Shown here piece after piece: positions 52,784 to 60,862 of a stretch of 64,000 nt of DNA. Under the pieces are notes generated by a model, which made no database searches, was not told where the DNA came from, and saw only the letters and a program-made list of their open reading frames with translations. This stretch comes from Francisella sp. LA112445 (lineage in GTDB: Bacteria > Pseudomonadota > Gammaproteobacteria > Francisellales > Francisellaceae): the NCBI RefSeq assembly GCF_012224145.1, contig NZ_CP041030.1:744001-808000 (forward strand), written 5' to 3'. Position numbers and translations under genes: made by a program. Numbering within the stretch: position 1 is the stretch's first letter; every line of letters starts with the position of its first letter.

Positions 52784-53944
52784 CTATTTATTAAGCTTTA
52801 CTAAAGCATTTGTAATATCATTATTTGGGAAAGGAAGCTTTTCTAAAATTATATCAAAACCTTTAGAGTTATCCTTATCAAGAGTGTTTAGATCAACTAC
52901 TACTGGATCATTAGGATGATAGTATGTAGATATATAAAGTTTATTATTATTTAAATCTTTAATCACAACATAAGCTGTATGATCAAACATTTTTTTACCT
53001 TTTAGATTTTCTGCAACAACACCTTTTGCAATATCGACATTATGCAAGATATGTGTAACCTTTGATACTAAATCAGCATCATTTTTAGGAGCACGGTTAT
53101 TTGAATAGTACCCTATAGCTGCAGTTCTAACAAATCTTGATGGAGGAGAGTAGTCACCAGGAATTCCTAGTAGTCCACCACCTAAAAAGCCACTTAGATC
53201 CTGTAAAGTCTTTTCATGCTTGTCAGTATTAACCACATCACTAATTTTAAGATTAGTTGGAGTTTTATTATCTAATGATAAATAATTTTTTAGGTTAAGT
53301 AGTTGCCAATCATAAGTAGGAGCGTTAGTCATTACTTTGACATTTGAGTTAACATTATAAAACTTAACTTTTCCATCAATATATTCTACTACCAGACCAG
53401 CTCCACTTTTATCTGTAATTAAGAAATGAACTTCTGGAGATATACCATCAATCATTATGCTTTTATCAGACCATACTTTATAATTTTTTAGTGCTTGTTT
53501 CGCTTGGTTAACATTAGCAAACTGGCTTAATATAAACATAGTAGACTCAATGATTGAAGCATAGTTTGTATCATTTTTGGTTACTGTTTGGTATTTTGTA
53601 AAGCCAGGTAAGTAGTTAGCACTAAGGCTTAGTCCTTGACTGTTTTGACCATCTATTACAAGAGTTTGACCATCTTTTGATAGTCCTGTTGCTAAGACAG
53701 AATACTTGGATTTATATTGGTGTTTAGGGAGGTCTAAATCACTAGGTGCTGTAAGATAATGCTGAGTATTTTTAGGGATATACAATAACTGCCAATTCCA
53801 GTTAAGAGCCCATTCCATAGTTCTTCCTGAAACTACATCTCCTTTTTTATTTACTAAAGTTATAGCTGTACAAGCTATAGATTGAGAAAAAAGCATTGAA
53901 AATATCAAAGTACATGTAAATAGTTTCTTAGATAAACTTCTCAT
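52784..53944 (-). CDS. Exported choloylglycine hydrolase/penicillin V acylase-type Ntn hydrolase
   Basis: 386 residues of the linear amide C-N hydrolase family. The signal peptide ends at SQSIA just before Cys25 in IACTAITLVNKKGDVVSGRTMEW, so signal cleavage would expose the N-terminal nucleophile cysteine. Conserved SGRTMEW arginine and NYASI, N-rich active-site segments are present. Bile-salt hydrolases and N-acyl homoserine lactone or amide hydrolases belong here; periplasmic forms in Gram-negatives often act on lactones or penicillin V. The substrate is unknown. Convergent with the GT4 gene. Confidence 0.85.
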   Translation of the reverse strand: MRSLSKKLFTCTLIFSMLFSQSIACTAITLVNKKGDVVSGRTMEWALNWNWQLLYIPKNTQHYLTAPSDLDLPKHQYKSKYSVLATGLSKDGQTLVIDGQNSQGLSLSANYLPGFTKYQTVTKNDTNYASIIESTMFILSQFANVNQAKQALKNYKVWSDKSIMIDGISPEVHFLITDKSGAGLVVEYIDGKVKFYNVNSNVKVMTNAPTYDWQLLNLKNYLSLDNKTPTNLKISDVVNTDKHEKTLQDLSGFLGGGLLGIPGDYSPPSRFVRTAAIGYYSNNRAPKNDADLVSKVTHILHNVDIAKGVVAENLKGKKMFDHTAYVVIKDLNNNKLYISTYYHPNDPVVVDLNTLDKDNSKGFDIILEKLPFPNNDITNALVKLNK

Positions 53945-54071
53945 TAAGAGCTCCTTGAAGTTACTTTATTTGCATATTAAATAGTAACATAAATTTTACA
54001 GTTAAATACTAGTTATATTTTGATATTGCTATATTATATTTGATAAGTAAAACAGACATTATAAATGATAA

Positions 54072-55508
54072 ATGGTAGAAACTTCTAAGCAAAAACACCC
54101 TAAAGCACTCTGGTACATTATAGCTATATATATGTGGGAGTATTTTAGTTTTTATGGCATGAGAGCTTTGCTTATTTTATATTTAATTGATTATCTTAAG
54201 TTAGGGGATACAAGATCTTATGCTACTGCAGGTGCGTATGTTACATTGGTTTATTTATCACCAATAGTAGGGGGTATTGTTGCTGATAAGATTTTAGGCT
54301 ATAAAAAAGCAGTAATTTATGGTGCGGCTCTTATGTCTATAGGCCATCTTATTTTAGGCTTTGGTGGTGATAGCACGCTCTTCTATGGCATGGCATTTAT
54401 TGTTTGTGGTTATGGTTTTTTTAAAAGTAATGTATCTTGCTTACTTGGACAACAATATTCCTCACATGACCCCAAAAAAGATTCTGCATTTACACTATTG
54501 TATTTAGGTGGAAACGTTGGAGGCATTATAGCTCCGGCACTTTGTGGCTTAGCTGCTCATTATTATGGTTGGCATTATGGTTTTGGAATTGCAGGTATTG
54601 GAATGATTTTTGGTTTGATTGTTTTTCTATTTGGATCTAAATATATTCCAGATATTATTCCAGAGAACTCGACATCAAAACAATTACAATCATCAGTGGT
54701 ATTTCTAAGTATCTTAGCTGTACTATGTGTTGGGTATTTTGCATTAGATTTATTATGGGATGGTTATTTGCTAGCAGTTGTTACAGCTATTACAGTAGTG
54801 TATTTTGTTGTAATTTTATTTAAAATAGATTCTTCTACAAGAAAGGCTCTACTTATTTTAGTACCTTTTTTCATTTTTGGTATAGTATTTTGGATGTTCG
54901 ACGAGCAGCTTTATACTTCTGTAGAAGTATTTATTCATAGAAATGTCAATACATATTTATTAGGTATAGATATACCAGCAAGTACTTTTACATCAATGAA
55001 TCCATTATCTATTTTATTTGGAGGTTTACTTGTTGCATGGATATGGAAGAGGGTGAAATCACTAGATAATGATTTCGGTAGAATGATTAAATTCTCTTTT
55101 GGTTTTATTTTCCAGTTACTATGTTTTATTCTGTTCTTTATAGCAGCAAAGAATGCAAGTGTAGATGGTACAACTTCAGCGTTGTTTGTTATAATTGCAT
55201 TGGCTTGCTTGGGATTATCAGAGTTGTTTATTGACCCAATAGCGTTATCTGAAATTACATCGATTAAAGACAAGAAATATACTGGATTTTTAGCAGCAGC
55301 ATATATGCTTTTTACAGGAAGTATAGCAGGATTTATTGGTGCTAAAGTTGCTGACTTTGCTTCACTTGGAAATACTGGTTCAAAGACTCTTGATCTAATT
55401 AGTCAAGCAAAACTCTTCCAAGGATTGTTCATGAATATTATATTAGTAATATTTATAACGTTATTATTGTGGTTTGTAGTAGCATTTTTTATTAAGAAAC
55501 TAAAATAA
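54072..55508 (+). CDS. POT/PTR family peptide transporter (second copy)
   Basis: 478-residue proton-coupled peptide importer, 12-14 hydrophobic segments. Helix 1 carries YMWEYFSFYGMRALL (ExxERFxxYG variant in which ERF is replaced by EYF); GGIVADKILGYKKAVIYGA is the loop 2-3 signature. Distinct in sequence from the POT gene at 30138. No clear Shine-Dalgarno before ATG 54072. Monocistronic. Confidence 0.88.
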   Translation: MVETSKQKHPKALWYIIAIYMWEYFSFYGMRALLILYLIDYLKLGDTRSYATAGAYVTLVYLSPIVGGIVADKILGYKKAVIYGAALMSIGHLILGFGGDSTLFYGMAFIVCGYGFFKSNVSCLLGQQYSSHDPKKDSAFTLLYLGGNVGGIIAPALCGLAAHYYGWHYGFGIAGIGMIFGLIVFLFGSKYIPDIIPENSTSKQLQSSVVFLSILAVLCVGYFALDLLWDGYLLAVVTAITVVYFVVILFKIDSSTRKALLILVPFFIFGIVFWMFDEQLYTSVEVFIHRNVNTYLLGIDIPASTFTSMNPLSILFGGLLVAWIWKRVKSLDNDFGRMIKFSFGFIFQLLCFILFFIAAKNASVDGTTSALFVIIALACLGLSELFIDPIALSEITSIKDKKYTGFLAAAYMLFTGSIAGFIGAKVADFASLGNTGSKTLDLISQAKLFQGLFMNIILVIFITLLLWFVVAFFIKKLK

Positions 55509-55731
55509 ATACGTTTATCTTATAAATAAATTCTTAAATAGTAATAGTCTTTTCTTATTCTTATGCTAGATATAATATTCAGGTGTTTCATCTAGTTTAA
55601 TTATATTTATTTATAATTATAAAATGCTAGGTTTTAGATATCGTTTTTAAGTAAATAGTTTATACTTAGCATAAAATCAAAAGATGTTTTAATCTTGTCG
55701 AGTTAATCATAAATTTGGAATAAAATTGTTA
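55509..55731. other. Intergenic region, AT-rich
   Basis: About 220 bp between the second POT gene and the EamA transporter, over 75% A+T. I see no strong hairpin, terminator or RNA gene; it must hold the promoter of the transporter. Confidence 0.4.
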
Positions 55732-56667
55732 ATGGAAGTACAGCAAAATCACACTAGAATTCATATATTAATAGCTGTTATTTTTGTTTTATTAGCACAG
55801 CTAGTTACAGGAATAAATATTACTGGATCGAAATATATTATTGAAACGACCCCTATATTAGTTCTAGTTGAATCTAGGTTTGTTATAGGTGCTTTATTTC
55901 TTGCTATTGTATTTCTCTTTATAAGTAAGAAAAAGAAAAAAGCTGAATTTGCTGCAATTAAAGCATTAAATAAAAAACAGTGGCTAGTATTGATTGGTCA
56001 AGCATTGGGCGGAGGTGCTTTATTTAACCTAATTATGTTGGCAGGTGTCCAGTTTACTTCTGCTAGTATGGCAGGAGTAATAACAAGTACATTACCTGCA
56101 ATGATATTGGTGTTAATGTTTTTTATATTAGGTGTACGTTTAACGTCATCAAAAATTATTTGTGTAGGTTTAGCTATAATAGGTTTAATTATTATTAATA
56201 TTAATGGGATGATTCAACCTAAGATTACAGCATTAAACTTATTAGGGGATTTCATTATATTTATTGCAATGGTACCTGAAGCAATGTATTACGTACTTGT
56301 GAAAATTATGCCATTAAATATTAAGCCATTAAGTAATGCTCTTTTAGTTAACATTATTAATGCAATCTTTGTTGCACCTTTTATGTTTTTTACTCACTAT
56401 GATACTTTGCAGAATCTTACAAGCCTTCAATATTGGATTATTCTATTATTAGGTATAGTATCTGGTTTGTTTTATTTATTTTGGACTAAAGGAAGTGAGT
56501 TTTTAGAGGCTTCAACGACTGGTATGATGACAGCACTGATGCCGATCTTTACTTTAATCATATCTTGGTTATTCTTAAATGAAACCATTAATCTTATTCA
56601 AACATTAGCAATGCTTTTAATTATAATTTCAATTATTATTGGTAATTGGAAAAGACAAAGAAGGTAA
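55732..56667 (+). CDS. EamA/DMT superfamily transporter
   Basis: 311-residue inner-membrane protein with ten predicted helices in two EamA repeats (about 12-150 and 165-305). TGINITGSKYIIETTPILVL and EASTTGMMTALMPIFTLIISWLF are typical. Substrate unknown (often amino acids or metabolites). ATG 55732 is used; TTG 55726, two codons earlier, has GGAA at better spacing (5 nt) and could be the true start. Confidence 0.85.
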   Translation: MEVQQNHTRIHILIAVIFVLLAQLVTGINITGSKYIIETTPILVLVESRFVIGALFLAIVFLFISKKKKKAEFAAIKALNKKQWLVLIGQALGGGALFNLIMLAGVQFTSASMAGVITSTLPAMILVLMFFILGVRLTSSKIICVGLAIIGLIIININGMIQPKITALNLLGDFIIFIAMVPEAMYYVLVKIMPLNIKPLSNALLVNIINAIFVAPFMFFTHYDTLQNLTSLQYWIILLLGIVSGLFYLFWTKGSEFLEASTTGMMTALMPIFTLIISWLFLNETINLIQTLAMLLIIISIIIGNWKRQRR

Positions 56668-56679
56668 TCGGATTAGTTT

Positions 56680-57885
56680 TTAATCAGGACATATAAAAAA
56701 AGGGTACACAGCGACTATTTTTTCATTATATAAAATGATTTTAGTGTTTGATCGCTCTGATGCAGGGATTTTAAGTTCCTGGAATAAGACTTTTAGTTTA
56801 TTAGCTTTGCTTCTTCCTGGATATTTACATTTATCATCTGATTGTCTATCTCTAATAGTTAGTTTATTCAGATCGTAATCTTTATTAGTTTGAGTTTTAA
56901 ACCATTTTAATATCTCAGTATGGTTTGCTGAAAGTCTAATAGGCTTTAATACATCTTTTATCAAAAGCTGATTATATTCAATATAGATATCGTATTGTTG
57001 ATTAATATTTATTTTCCAGCCTGTAGCTGCGTTATTCACTCCTAAAAATATATCTTGAACTTGCTTATTCTTAAGACTTTGAGATGTGATTTTTTTAAAC
57101 CAAAAATGAATGATACTTTTTTGTATATCATCATCTAGGCTAGTAAGTTTAGATATAACAATATTATCATTTTGAGATATTTGATTTAGTTTTTCAGCTA
57201 TTAGTTTATTCAGGATATTATTACTTTGCCCACAAATATTAGCACTACGAGAGAGAGTTTCACTAATATTTGGATTCACTTGTTGTAAAATAGGAATCAC
57301 TTCATTACGAATTAGGTTGCGTCTATATTTGATATCTAGATTGCTATCGTCATAAATATAACTAATATTATTTTGTTGAGCAAATGCTTCGATATCTGAT
57401 TTTTTAAATTTAAGCAATGGACGTAGCACTGCGCCAGTATTTAGTTCTCTATAATAAGGTATCCCTGCTAATCCAGCTAATCCAGAACCTCGCATAGCCT
57501 GAATAAGAAATGTCTCTGCTTGGTCATCTAGGTGATGTCCTAGTAGTAGCAGAGGATTTGGATAGTTTTTCATTACTTGTTGAAAAAAACTCATGCGCTG
57601 TTTACTTGCCCATGCTTCAAAACTTTCACCTTTTGGAACTTGCTCTAGAGAGTGACTAATAAATTTAACATTATATTTATCACAAGTTTTTTGGCAGTGT
57701 GTTTGCCACTCTAAAGCATTTAGATGAACATTATGATTTATATAAATAGCAATTATAGGGATATTTAGGTCTTTAGCAATATTTAATAAAACACTTGAAT
57801 CAATTCCTCCACTGTAACCAATAATTATATGTGAAGGCGAGAATTTTTTTATTTCATTTAAGACAAGAGTTTTATCTATAGACAT
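56680..57885 (-). CDS. tilS: tRNA(Ile)-lysidine synthase TilS
   Basis: Converts C34 of the tRNA-Ile2 anticodon to lysidine so that it reads AUA. 401 residues. The PP-loop is [52 protein letters not shown] (the HxxDDxxET motif) and the C-terminal substrate-binding domains are present. GAGG lies about 9 nt before the ATG. Confidence 0.95.
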   Translation of the reverse strand: MSIDKTLVLNEIKKFSPSHIIIGYSGGIDSSVLLNIAKDLNIPIIAIYINHNVHLNALEWQTHCQKTCDKYNVKFISHSLEQVPKGESFEAWASKQRMSFFQQVMKNYPNPLLLLGHHLDDQAETFLIQAMRGSGLAGLAGIPYYRELNTGAVLRPLLKFKKSDIEAFAQQNNISYIYDDSNLDIKYRRNLIRNEVIPILQQVNPNISETLSRSANICGQSNNILNKLIAEKLNQISQNDNIVISKLTSLDDDIQKSIIHFWFKKITSQSLKNKQVQDIFLGVNNAATGWKININQQYDIYIEYNQLLIKDVLKPIRLSANHTEILKWFKTQTNKDYDLNKLTIRDRQSDDKCKYPGRSKANKLKVLFQELKIPASERSNTKIILYNEKIVAVYPFFICPD

Positions 57886-57896
57886 TTAAGGGTACC

Positions 57897-57975
57897 TCTG
57901 AAAACTATGTGTATGTAGATTACCTAGATCAAATTTATCACAGCAAGGCGAAAATTGAGAGTAATAGCATGTCTA
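57897..57975. repeat. Unclassified IS-end-like sequence between tilS and serA
   Basis: GGTACCTCTGAAAA near 57891-57904 and CAAGGCGAAAATTGAG near 57944-57959, followed by AATAG-CATGT-CTATT (57962-57977), are less AT-skewed than the rest and resemble insertion-sequence termini in style. No transposase, no matching copy elsewhere in this window and no target duplication were found. The left part supplies the tilS ribosome binding region. Low-confidence note. Confidence 0.2.
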
Positions 57976-57987
57976 TTGCTAATACCT

Positions 57988-59223
57988 TTATATTAAATAG
58001 CGAGTTTTGATCGTTGCTTTGATCTTTTTGAACTCTTCAACAAGATCTCTAGCTTCATCTGAAGTTGAGCGAATATCCATAACTACGTAACCAATATTCT
58101 CTAGAGTTCTTAAATATTGCCCCTCTACATTTATGTTTTTGGCAGCTAATATTTTATTTAGTTCATTCATCATACCAGGAATATTTTCATGAATGTGTAA
58201 TATTCTATGCGTATCTGTATGTACTGGTAGAGATATCTCTGGGAAGTTTACTGCATTTAAAGTAGAACCATTATCAGAATATTTAATAAGCTTTGCACTA
58301 ACTTCATTAGCAATATTTTCTTGAGCTTCGAGTGTACTACCACCAATATGTGGTGTTAAAAAGACATTATCAAAATCTTTTAACGGACTTTCAAATATTT
58401 CTCCTTTAGAAGATGGTTCTACAGGAAAAACATCTATAGCCGCACCTTTTAATTTACCACTTTCTAGCACTTTAACTAAAGCTTCTATATCAACAACGTT
58501 TCCTCGTGAAGCATTTATTAAAACAGAGTTTTCTTTCATGGCATCAAATTGTTTAGTTGATATCATATTTGCTGTAGTAGGTAGTTGAGGTACGTGTAGA
58601 GATACTACATCTGATTGTTTTAGAAGTTGATCTAGACTACTTACTTGTACGGCATTTCCTAATGGTAGCTTTTCCTCAACATCGTAAAAGATTACGTTAA
58701 AACCAATACTTTCAGCTAACACACTAAGCTGCATACCAATATGACCATAGCCAATGATTCCTAGAGTTTTGCCTCTAATTTCATTTGCATTTTCAGCAGA
58801 TTTTAGCCATTGTCCACGGTGAGCCTTAGCATTTTTATCAATAACATTTCTAATTAGTAAAATAGCCTCAGCTAATACTAGTTCAGCAACACTTCGAGTG
58901 TTCGAAAAAGGGGCATTAAATACTGGTATACCAAAATCATGAGCCGTTTTTAGATCTACTTGATTTGTCCCAATACAGAAACATCCTATAGCAGTAAGGT
59001 GCTGTGACTGTTCAAGAACATCTTTAGTTAGTTGTGTACGTGAGCGTAATCCAACTATTTTAAAGTCTTTAAGTTTATCGATAAGCTCTTGACCTTCTAA
59101 AGCCGTATTAAGTAGCTCAATATTTTCATAACCAGCTGCTTTAAATGACTCTAAGGCGTTCAAATGAATTCCTTCTAGAAGTAAAATGGGTATTTTCTTT
59201 TTGTTAAGAGATAGTTGACTCAT
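57988..59223 (-). CDS. serA: D-3-phosphoglycerate dehydrogenase
   Basis: First enzyme of serine biosynthesis. 411 residues, like E. coli SerA. NAD domain with LGIIGYGHIGMQLSVLAESIGF, catalytic Arg/Glu/His region INASRGNVVDIEALV and LTPHIGGSTLEAQENIA. The C-terminal ACT domain (about 335-411; VHTDTHRILHIHENIPGMMNELN) binds serine for feedback. 11 bp after thyA on the same strand, so lgt-thyA-serA is probably a transcript. Confidence 0.96.
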   Translation of the reverse strand: MSQLSLNKKKIPILLLEGIHLNALESFKAAGYENIELLNTALEGQELIDKLKDFKIVGLRSRTQLTKDVLEQSQHLTAIGCFCIGTNQVDLKTAHDFGIPVFNAPFSNTRSVAELVLAEAILLIRNVIDKNAKAHRGQWLKSAENANEIRGKTLGIIGYGHIGMQLSVLAESIGFNVIFYDVEEKLPLGNAVQVSSLDQLLKQSDVVSLHVPQLPTTANMISTKQFDAMKENSVLINASRGNVVDIEALVKVLESGKLKGAAIDVFPVEPSSKGEIFESPLKDFDNVFLTPHIGGSTLEAQENIANEVSAKLIKYSDNGSTLNAVNFPEISLPVHTDTHRILHIHENIPGMMNELNKILAAKNINVEGQYLRTLENIGYVVMDIRSTSDEARDLVEEFKKIKATIKTRYLI

Positions 59224-59234
59224 TAGATAGTCCT

Positions 59235-60059
59235 TTATATTGATATTTGTGCCTTAATAGCAGGGTGATGGGTGTAGTTTTTAAACTCAAAATCTTCATA
59301 ATTATAATCAAAAATGGATTCTGGTTTTCTTAATATTTCTAATGTTGGTAGTCCTAGAGGCTCACGGCTAAGCTGTTCATTAACTTGCTCAATATGGTTA
59401 TTATAAATATGACAATCGCCACCAGACCAAATAAACTCACCAACATCTAGATCACATTGCTGAGCAATCATGTGCGTAAGTAGTGAATAGCTTGCTATAT
59501 TAAACGGCACACCAAGAAATGCATCAGCACTTCTCTGAGTAAGCATGCAAGATAACTTGTTATCTGCAACATAAAACTGAAACATAGCATGACATGGAGG
59601 TAGTGCAGAATTCCCAATCTCAACATTTTCTTGAGGAGATATTTTTTCAGATGGTACAACACAAGGGTTCCAAGCTGAAACTAAGATCCTGCGCGAATTA
59701 GGGTTTGTCTTTAACATGTCGATAACTTCAGCTATCTGATCAATTCCTTGACCATTGAAGTCACGCCATTGTTTACCATAAATAGGGCCTAGTTCACCAT
59801 CTTCTGTAGCCCATTCGTTCCAGATGCGGACCTTATTATCATTAAGGTATTTAACATTAGTACTACCACTTAGAAACCATAGTAGTTCGTGAACAACGCT
59901 AGGTAAGTGAATTTTTTTTGTAGTAACTAGAGGAAAACCTTTTTGCAGATCAAAACGCATTTGGTAGCCAAAGATACTTTTTGTACCTGTACCGGTTCTA
60001 TCACCTTTAACAGTACCATTATCTTTTATATATTTTAAGAAATTTAAATATTCTCGCAT
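59235..60059 (-). CDS. thyA: Thymidylate synthase
   Basis: Folate-dependent dTMP synthesis from dUMP. 274 residues, about 10 more than E. coli ThyA because of an insertion before the catalytic loop ([13 protein letters not shown]). Catalytic Cys in [34 protein letters not shown] at the N-terminus and [19 protein letters not shown] are diagnostic. Its start overlaps the lgt end by 16 nt. Confidence 0.97.
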   Translation of the reverse strand: MREYLNFLKYIKDNGTVKGDRTGTGTKSIFGYQMRFDLQKGFPLVTTKKIHLPSVVHELLWFLSGSTNVKYLNDNKVRIWNEWATEDGELGPIYGKQWRDFNGQGIDQIAEVIDMLKTNPNSRRILVSAWNPCVVPSEKISPQENVEIGNSALPPCHAMFQFYVADNKLSCMLTQRSADAFLGVPFNIASYSLLTHMIAQQCDLDVGEFIWSGGDCHIYNNHIEQVNEQLSREPLGLPTLEILRKPESIFDYNYEDFEFKNYTHHPAIKAQISI

Positions 60060-60853
60060 TTATTTTTCCCTCTTAACTTGATAAACAGAACAACTAAAAT
60101 TATTGCTCCTAGTATAATCATAGGTATAGATAGGATTTGACCCATAGTCATCCAGTTAAAGAAAATATAGCCATACTGTGGATCTGGTTGCCTAAAGAAT
60201 TCACAAATGAATCTAGCACAACCATATAAAAACATAAATAGACCTAAGACTAAATAACGAGGTCTTTTTTTCATAGTTACAAGCCATAGTACTGTAAACA
60301 ATACTACACCCTCAAAGAAAAACTCAAATAATTGCGAAGGGTATCTTGGTAAAGGTCCGCCTGTTGGGAAAACCATACCTATAGGAGAGTCTGTTACTCT
60401 TCCCCAAAGTTCGCCATTTATAAAGTTACCAATTCTTCCTGCACCAAGTCCTATCGGTACTACTGGAGCTACAAACTCTCCTAGATCAAAGAAGTTTGCA
60501 CCTATTTTTCGTGCATATAGACCAAATGCTATAAGTACTCCAATAAAGCCACCATGGAATGACATTCCACCATCCCATATGTAAAACATTTGTGTAGGAT
60601 TATGGAAGTAGTAAGGTAGATTATAAAAAATTATATAGCCAATTCTACCACCAAGAATAACACCTAAGGCAACATAGAAGACTAAATCTCCTACTTGCTC
60701 AGGTTTTACTGGAGCCCAAGGTTTTCTTTTAGCTCGGTATTTAAGTAAAGCCCAACCTGCGAAAATTCCAAATAAATACATTAAGCCGTACCAATGTATT
60801 TCAATAGGTCCGAGTTTTAATGCAATCGGATTGATGTGAGGGTAATGTAACAT
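60044..60853 (-). CDS. lgt: Prolipoprotein diacylglyceryl transferase
   Basis: First enzyme of lipoprotein maturation; transfers diacylglyceryl from phosphatidylglycerol to the lipobox cysteine in the inner membrane. 269 residues, seven helices. [26 protein letters not shown] (conserved His) and [14 protein letters not shown] (Lgt signature) are present. It precedes thyA, as in E. coli lgt-thyA. It would process BamD, MltA and SilC of this window. Confidence 0.97.
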   Translation of the reverse strand: MLHYPHINPIALKLGPIEIHWYGLMYLFGIFAGWALLKYRAKRKPWAPVKPEQVGDLVFYVALGVILGGRIGYIIFYNLPYYFHNPTQMFYIWDGGMSFHGGFIGVLIAFGLYARKIGANFFDLGEFVAPVVPIGLGAGRIGNFINGELWGRVTDSPIGMVFPTGGPLPRYPSQLFEFFFEGVVLFTVLWLVTMKKRPRYLVLGLFMFLYGCARFICEFFRQPDPQYGYIFFNWMTMGQILSIPMIILGAIILVVLFIKLRGKNKCENI

Positions 60854-60862
60854 TATTTAACC

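Noticed and set aside
54935-55273. 112-codon antisense ORF within the second POT gene
   Set aside because: Shadow frame of a well-conserved transporter.
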